Of a stretch of DNA of 9,996 bases, positions 7,236 to 9,996 are shown in pieces. How positions within the stretch are numbered: the first letter of the stretch is position 1; the number at the start of each line of letters is the position of its first letter. Location: NCBI GenBank assembly GCA_903866355.1, contig CAIPNE010000328.1, forward strand, positions 1 through 9,996. The letters are read 5' to 3'. The position numbers were made by a program, and so were the translations under genes. This stretch comes from an uncultured Gammaproteobacteria bacterium. GTDB taxonomy: Bacteria > Pseudomonadota > Gammaproteobacteria > Ga0077536. The notes beneath the pieces were generated by a model. It searched no databases and was not told where the DNA came from. It saw only the letters and a program-made list of their open reading frames with translations.

Positions 7236-8003
7236 ATGTTATTCACTCCCAAAAAGCTGTTTCAAGACGCCCGAAAAATGTCGTTGCCACACGGTGCCGC
7301 CGGTTTAGCCCCGATAGCTTCGTGGGGCAAAGGCTGGGCACGTGCTTTATCGATGGTGTTGTCACTGCTGGGCACCACCGTCCAGGCAACCCCCATCGTC
7401 GCACCGATAGGCCTCGCGCCCGGCTCGTCCTACCAGTTGATTTTTGTGACGCAAGGCACGCATGACGGCCTAAGCGCCGACCAGAGCGTCTATAACAGCT
7501 TTGTTAGTGAGCAGGCCGCGCTCAACGTCGATCTGCCGATCACCACTTGGCATTCGATCACGACGGCCTCCGGGGGAACCTTATATTCGGCCAACGCCCC
7601 GTGGTTAAACCTGCCCGTGTACAACACGCAGGGCGAACTCGTCAGTACCGCAGCTGGGCTTTATGCCATTTCTGGCACTCCTGCTTTGAACGCCGCGATT
7701 GGGTATGACCAGTTCGGCGCAGCACTGAATACCCCCGTGTTCACTGGTGGTTACGGTGACTATGGCTTGGGATATCAGGATGGTGTTGCTCGCGGACGTT
7801 CGGACCTGACGACCCGCAAGTGGTTCGTGGGTTGCACGGGGGTGGGATGCAGTTCACTGGCTTACCCCGACGAGGCGCTGAGCTTTTATGCCCTCAGCGA
7901 AGCGATAGCGCCGAGTGGCGTGGTGCCGGAACCCACCACGCTGGTACTTTTGGGTCTGGGCCTGCTGGGCCTAAGCTATAACACGCGGCGCCGGCTGAAC
8001 TAA
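7236..8003 (+). CDS. PEP-CTERM sorting-domain exported protein (exosortase substrate)
   Basis: A 255-residue secreted or surface protein. A long, basic N-region leads to a hydrophobic stretch (about 37-48, ending VQA-TP), a probable signal peptide cut near residue 51. The C-terminus is a textbook PEP-CTERM tripartite signal: VVPEP (229-233), a hydrophobic helix (TTLVLLGLGLLGL, 234-246) and a basic end (RRR, 251-253). In such systems an exosortase (EpsH/XrtA type) is thought to cut the tag as the protein is passed to the envelope or exopolysaccharide. The middle has LPVYNTQGELVSTAAGLYAI (126-145), resembling an ectodomain seen in other PEP-CTERM proteins; its function is unknown. A GC...GVGC cysteine pair (C200, C205) may form a disulfide. 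AAAGGA lies about 8 nt upstream of the ATG, supporting this start. No exosortase gene is in the window. The stop codon directly abuts the left repeat array of the RAYT unit. Confidence 0.85.
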   Translation: MLFTPKKLFQDARKMSLPHGAAGLAPIASWGKGWARALSMVLSLLGTTVQATPIVAPIGLAPGSSYQLIFVTQGTHDGLSADQSVYNSFVSEQAALNVDLPITTWHSITTASGGTLYSANAPWLNLPVYNTQGELVSTAAGLYAISGTPALNAAIGYDQFGAALNTPVFTGGYGDYGLGYQDGVARGRSDLTTRKWFVGCTGVGCSSLAYPDEALSFYALSEAIAPSGVVPEPTTLVLLGLGLLGLSYNTRRRLN

Positions 8004-8061
8004 AACCAACGGGGTAAACCAACGGGGTCAGACTCAACCAACGGGGTCAGACTCGATTGAT
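8004..8061 (+). repeat. Left repeat array of the RAYT unit (three copies)
   Basis: AACCAACGGGGT occurs at 8004-8015, 8017-8028 and 8036-8047. The second and third copies continue as CAGACTC, and the third further as GATTGAT, so the units grow longer toward the transposase. The innermost copy (8038-8061) is the left arm of a 24-bp inverted repeat whose right arm is at 9022-9045. Within the unit GGGTC and GACTC form an imperfect palindrome, the kind of small foldback that HUH-type transposases recognise (inference). Confidence 0.8.
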
Positions 8062-8113
8062 TACGAAGTGGCCCCGGGTTACGGTGCGGTATCTCTAGCG
8101 AGGATACTCACCG

Positions 8114-8821
8114 ATGGCCCGCTTACCAAGATTTGTGATTCCCGGTTATCCGCAGCACGTCATCGTGCGGGGTAACAATCGCTCAGCGATTTTTTCCAAA
8201 GAAGCAGACTACGTTTTTTATTTGGAAAAATTAAAAGCGGCCGGCGAGAAACATCAATGTGATTTGCATGCCTATGTGCTGATGACCAACCATGTGCATT
8301 TACTGCTGACGCCGCACAGCGAAAACGGTATCAGCAAAGCCCTACAGATGGTGGGTCGTTATTACGTGCAGCACTACAACGCCTGCTATCAGCGCACTGG
8401 CACCTTGTGGGAAGGTCGCTACAAGGCCACCTTGATCGATACGGAAACCTATCTATTCGCGTGCATGCGTTACATTGAGATGAATCCCGTACGGGCGGGC
8501 ATGGTGGCGCACGCTTCCGAATATCCTTGGTCAAGTTATGGGTTCAATGCCGCTGGCAAAGAAAACGCGGGTGTCGTGGGGCACGCAGAGTATCGAAAAC
8601 TAGGACGCAATGCCGAACAGCGCCAAGCGGCTTATCGGCAATTGTTTCGCTCCCGATTGAGCGCGCATGTCACCGCTGAAATCCGCGCGGCGACCAACAA
8701 GGCATGGGTGCTAGGCGATGACCGTTTCAAAAAACACATCCAGGGTCAAATGGAGCGACGGGTGGAACCGGCTACGCGCGGCGGGGATCGCCGGTCTAAG
8801 GCATTCTTGCGCGAGGCCTGA
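8114..8821 (+). CDS. REP-associated tyrosine transposase (RAYT), IS200-like Y1 HUH family
   Basis: A 235-residue protein of the Y1 transposase superfamily. Family marks are the start MARLPRFVIPGYPQHVIVRGNNR, the metal-binding HUH motif in LMTNHVHLLLTP (H60 and H62), and a helix with tyrosines in MVGRYYVQHYNACYQRTG (79-96), one of which should be the nucleophile that forms the 5'-phosphotyrosine link with single-stranded DNA. LWEGRYKATLID, YIEMNPVRAGMV and YPWSSY (137-142) complete the RAYT pattern. The length is normal and I see no break. A GAGGA about 9 nt upstream supports the ATG at 8114. RAYTs are usually single-copy domesticated genes thought to spread REP/BIME repeats; here the gene is flanked on both sides by related short repeats in inverted orientation. 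Confidence 0.93.
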   Translation: MARLPRFVIPGYPQHVIVRGNNRSAIFSKEADYVFYLEKLKAAGEKHQCDLHAYVLMTNHVHLLLTPHSENGISKALQMVGRYYVQHYNACYQRTGTLWEGRYKATLIDTETYLFACMRYIEMNPVRAGMVAHASEYPWSSYGFNAAGKENAGVVGHAEYRKLGRNAEQRQAAYRQLFRSRLSAHVTAEIRAATNKAWVLGDDRFKKHIQGQMERRVEPATRGGDRRSKAFLREA

Positions 8822-8864
8822 GCCAGCGTTTTTGGCCTTGAGTTTGAGAGATTTCTAGAACACC

Positions 8865-9021
8865 TCAACGCGCGCCTTGCGCGACGGTGGCGGCCGATAG
8901 CGCACCGCTGGCTATCAGATCTTCGTAGCAGTACGCCAAGTTTTGGCCATGTCGTTTGGCGTGGTACAGGGCACGGTCCGCATGGTCGAGAATTGCTACC
9001 GACTTATGATCTCGGTGCAAT
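8865..9021 (-). pseudogene. Truncated C-terminal fragment of a GGDEF (diguanylate cyclase) protein
   Basis: The minus-strand frame ending at TGA 8865-8867 encodes SVAILDHADRALYHAKRHGQN followed by about 27 more residues. 'ADRALYxAKRxGxN' is the well-known final helix of GGDEF domains, which make cyclic di-GMP. The GG(D/E)EF active-site loop and everything upstream are absent: the frame meets the right repeat array at 9022, beyond which it only translates the repeats (WGQTRL, PMGS...). The piece cannot be a working cyclase. It lies tail-to-tail with the transposase gene and inside the inverted repeats, so it is either a captured passenger or the remnant of a gene hit by repeat insertion. Confidence 0.75.
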
Positions 9022-9080
9022 ATCAATCGAGTCTGACCCCATTGGCCATGTGACCCCATTGGCCATGACCCCATTGGCCA
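9022..9080 (-). repeat. Right repeat array of the RAYT unit (three copies, inverted relative to the left)
   Basis: Read on the + strand, GACCCCATTGGCCA occurs at 9035-9048, 9052-9065 and 9067-9080. Its reverse complement, TGGCCAATGGGGTC, corresponds to the left-array unit. The innermost copy continues into ATCAATCGAGTCTGACCCC (9022-9040), the exact 19-bp reverse complement of 8043-8061. Adding CCAAT against CCAAC gives 24 bp with one mismatch. Each right-hand unit carries a TGGCCA palindrome not present on the left. Confidence 0.8.
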
Positions 9081-9211
9081 CACACCACCCCAGGCAATCG
9101 GGCGCGATGATCGTGTGACGTCAAGAGAGCGGCCAAGACGTCCTCGGTTAATTGCGACAGCGCGGACGATCAACTAGCCTCCATCGCTTGTCGCGTTTCT
9201 GGAATCAGCCA
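9081..9211. other. Junction between the RAYT unit and the NCS2 permease
   Basis: 131 bp without a clear gene. A short minus-strand frame (about 9081-9177) reads SQLTEDVLAALLTSHDHRARLPGVV, which is protein-like but closed by a stop upstream, has no family I recognise, and does not look like the missing part of the GGDEF domain. It may be a second fossil fragment. No promoter for the permease is evident. Confidence 0.35.
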
Positions 9212-9996
9212 ATGTCCGCCATTGTGTATGCAGTCGACGCAGCCCCGCCGGCGCGGGTCGTCTGCCTGAACGCGCTGCAACACATCTCGCTTAGTGCTGT
9301 CACGCTGGTGTTTCCGCGGATCGTGGCCGAAGCCGCCGGGGCCGACGCGGAGACGATCACCCGCTACATCAGCCTTGCGATGGTGGCGATGGGGCTGAGC
9401 ACGCTGCTCCAGACGTTCGGCCGCCGCGGGATCGGATCGGGCTATCTGTTGCTGGGCCATTGCACGATTCTCTACGTACCCTTTGCCATTGAGGTGGCAC
9501 GGATCGGCGGCCTGGGGGCGGTGGCGGGACTCACGATCGTCGCCGGCTGTACGCAGATGCTGCTGTCGCGTTGCATCCGTGGGCTGCGCGCCTATATCCC
9601 GCCCGAGATCATCGGCGTGGTGATTCTGCTGCTGGGGTCCACACTGGGTCTCTTCGGGCTACGGCTGATGCTAGGTATCGGGCCGGGGAGCCGCTCGAGC
9701 CCCATGGAGATGACCGCTTCGGCAATCACGCTGGCAACCATCATTGGCGTCGCCATCTGGGCCCGGCCCGCGCTGCGCTCGCTGGCGGTGCTCGTGGGCG
9801 TGGCGACCGGGTGCGCGGCCTTCCTCGCCATCGCAATGCTGTCGGGCAATGTGGCAGCTGCCGTGGGCGACGTCGCCCTCATCACCCCGCGCTGGCCGAT
9901 CGCACGGCCGACCTTCCCATTCGCGTTCATGCCGGGATTCCTGATCGGCGCCGTGGCCTGCGTCGTCCGCGCCATCGCCGATCTGACGGCGTGCCA
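9212..9996 (+). CDS. NCS2 family nucleobase permease (uracil/xanthine type), 3' end outside the window
   Basis: The frame from ATG 9212 stays open to the window edge (261 complete codons) and encodes a membrane protein. NCS2 (SLC23) features in order are the first-helix LNALQHISLSAVTLVFPRIVAE (19-40) with the family's Q-H pair, GSGYLLLGH (75-83), the RAYIPPEIIGVVILLLGSTLGL segment (126-147, the 'PPEV.G.VVLLIG' pattern), and AIADLTAC at 254-261, which aligns with the 'IGD.ta' motif where other members bind the base. The second residue there is A rather than the usual G. Family members import uracil, xanthine or urate with H+ or Na+; the substrate is not determinable. TGGAA 7 nt upstream is a modest ribosome site. 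GC content is higher than in the genes to the left (40/60, 37/60 and 43/60 in three counted lines). Confidence 0.82.
   Translation, partial: MSAIVYAVDAAPPARVVCLNALQHISLSAVTLVFPRIVAEAAGADAETITRYISLAMVAMGLSTLLQTFGRRGIGSGYLLLGHCTILYVPFAIEVARIGGLGAVAGLTIVAGCTQMLLSRCIRGLRAYIPPEIIGVVILLLGSTLGLFGLRLMLGIGPGSRSSPMEMTASAITLATIIGVAIWARPALRSLAVLVGVATGCAAFLAIAMLSGNVAAAVGDVALITPRWPIARPTFPFAFMPGFLIGAVACVVRAIADLTAC

Noticed and set aside
8004..8061. CRISPR-like array
   Set aside because: Only three short copies of unequal length, with no regular spacers and no cas genes. The inverted counterpart at 9022-9080 points to transposase-related repeats.
8865..9173. A complete 102-residue small protein on the minus strand
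   Set aside because: About half of it translates the repeat array (repeated WPMGS/QWG residues). Only the C-terminal half has family character, as a GGDEF remnant.

Overview
The window looks like chromosome of a GC-rich beta- or gammaproteobacterium. The evidence is a PEP-CTERM exosortase substrate, an Atm1-type ABC exporter, a RAYT transposase with repeat arrays, a DUF1345-type membrane protein, and coding DNA of roughly 55-65% GC in the 60-base lines I counted by hand. There is no rRNA, tRNA, CRISPR array, phage module or recognisable defence system. Most of the window is ordinary metabolism and transport; the unusual part is about 7.0-9.2 kb.

Left part (1-2042): the tail of a DUF1345-like membrane protein, a ~310 bp gap, then a complete APC-superfamily amino acid/amine permease, all on the + strand. 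The permease converges on a minus-strand block, and a strong hairpin at 2001-2042 separates them.

Minus-strand block (2060-6595): read in the direction of transcription this is an Atm1-like ABC half-transporter (4772-6595), an ALDH3-type aldehyde dehydrogenase (3100-4572) and a metallo-beta-lactamase-fold hydrolase with a complete zinc ligand set (2060-2938). The gaps of about 160-200 bp suggest separate transcription units or a loose operon; no shared pathway can be proved. The ABC transporter carries an altered signature motif (LSAGEKQP where LSGGEKQR is the family form).

Intergenic region 6596-7235: 640 bp without a convincing gene. It holds a three-copy GTAACC repeat, a GC-rich hairpin, an AT-rich patch with direct repeats and a 10-bp palindrome, and, in the leader of the next gene, a run of nine G next to a hairpin.

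Right part (7236-9996): a PEP-CTERM protein ends at 8003 and a repeat-flanked RAYT transposase unit begins at the next base. The unit has three short repeats on the left, the transposase gene (8114-8821), a truncated C-terminal piece of a GGDEF protein on the opposite strand (8865-9021), and three related repeats in inverted orientation (9022-9080). The outer repeats form a 24-bp terminal inverted repeat with one mismatch (8038-8061 and 9022-9045). The GGDEF reading frame is cut exactly at the edge of the right repeat. Beyond it, in visibly GC-richer DNA, an NCS2 (uracil/xanthine type) permease begins at 9212 and runs off the window.

The best candidate for something little described is this RAYT/inverted-repeat unit, with its unconventional repeats (I see no GTAG head) and its captured or interrupted GGDEF fragment. 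The poly-G/hairpin leader of the PEP-CTERM gene is a second, weaker candidate for a variable switch on a surface protein.
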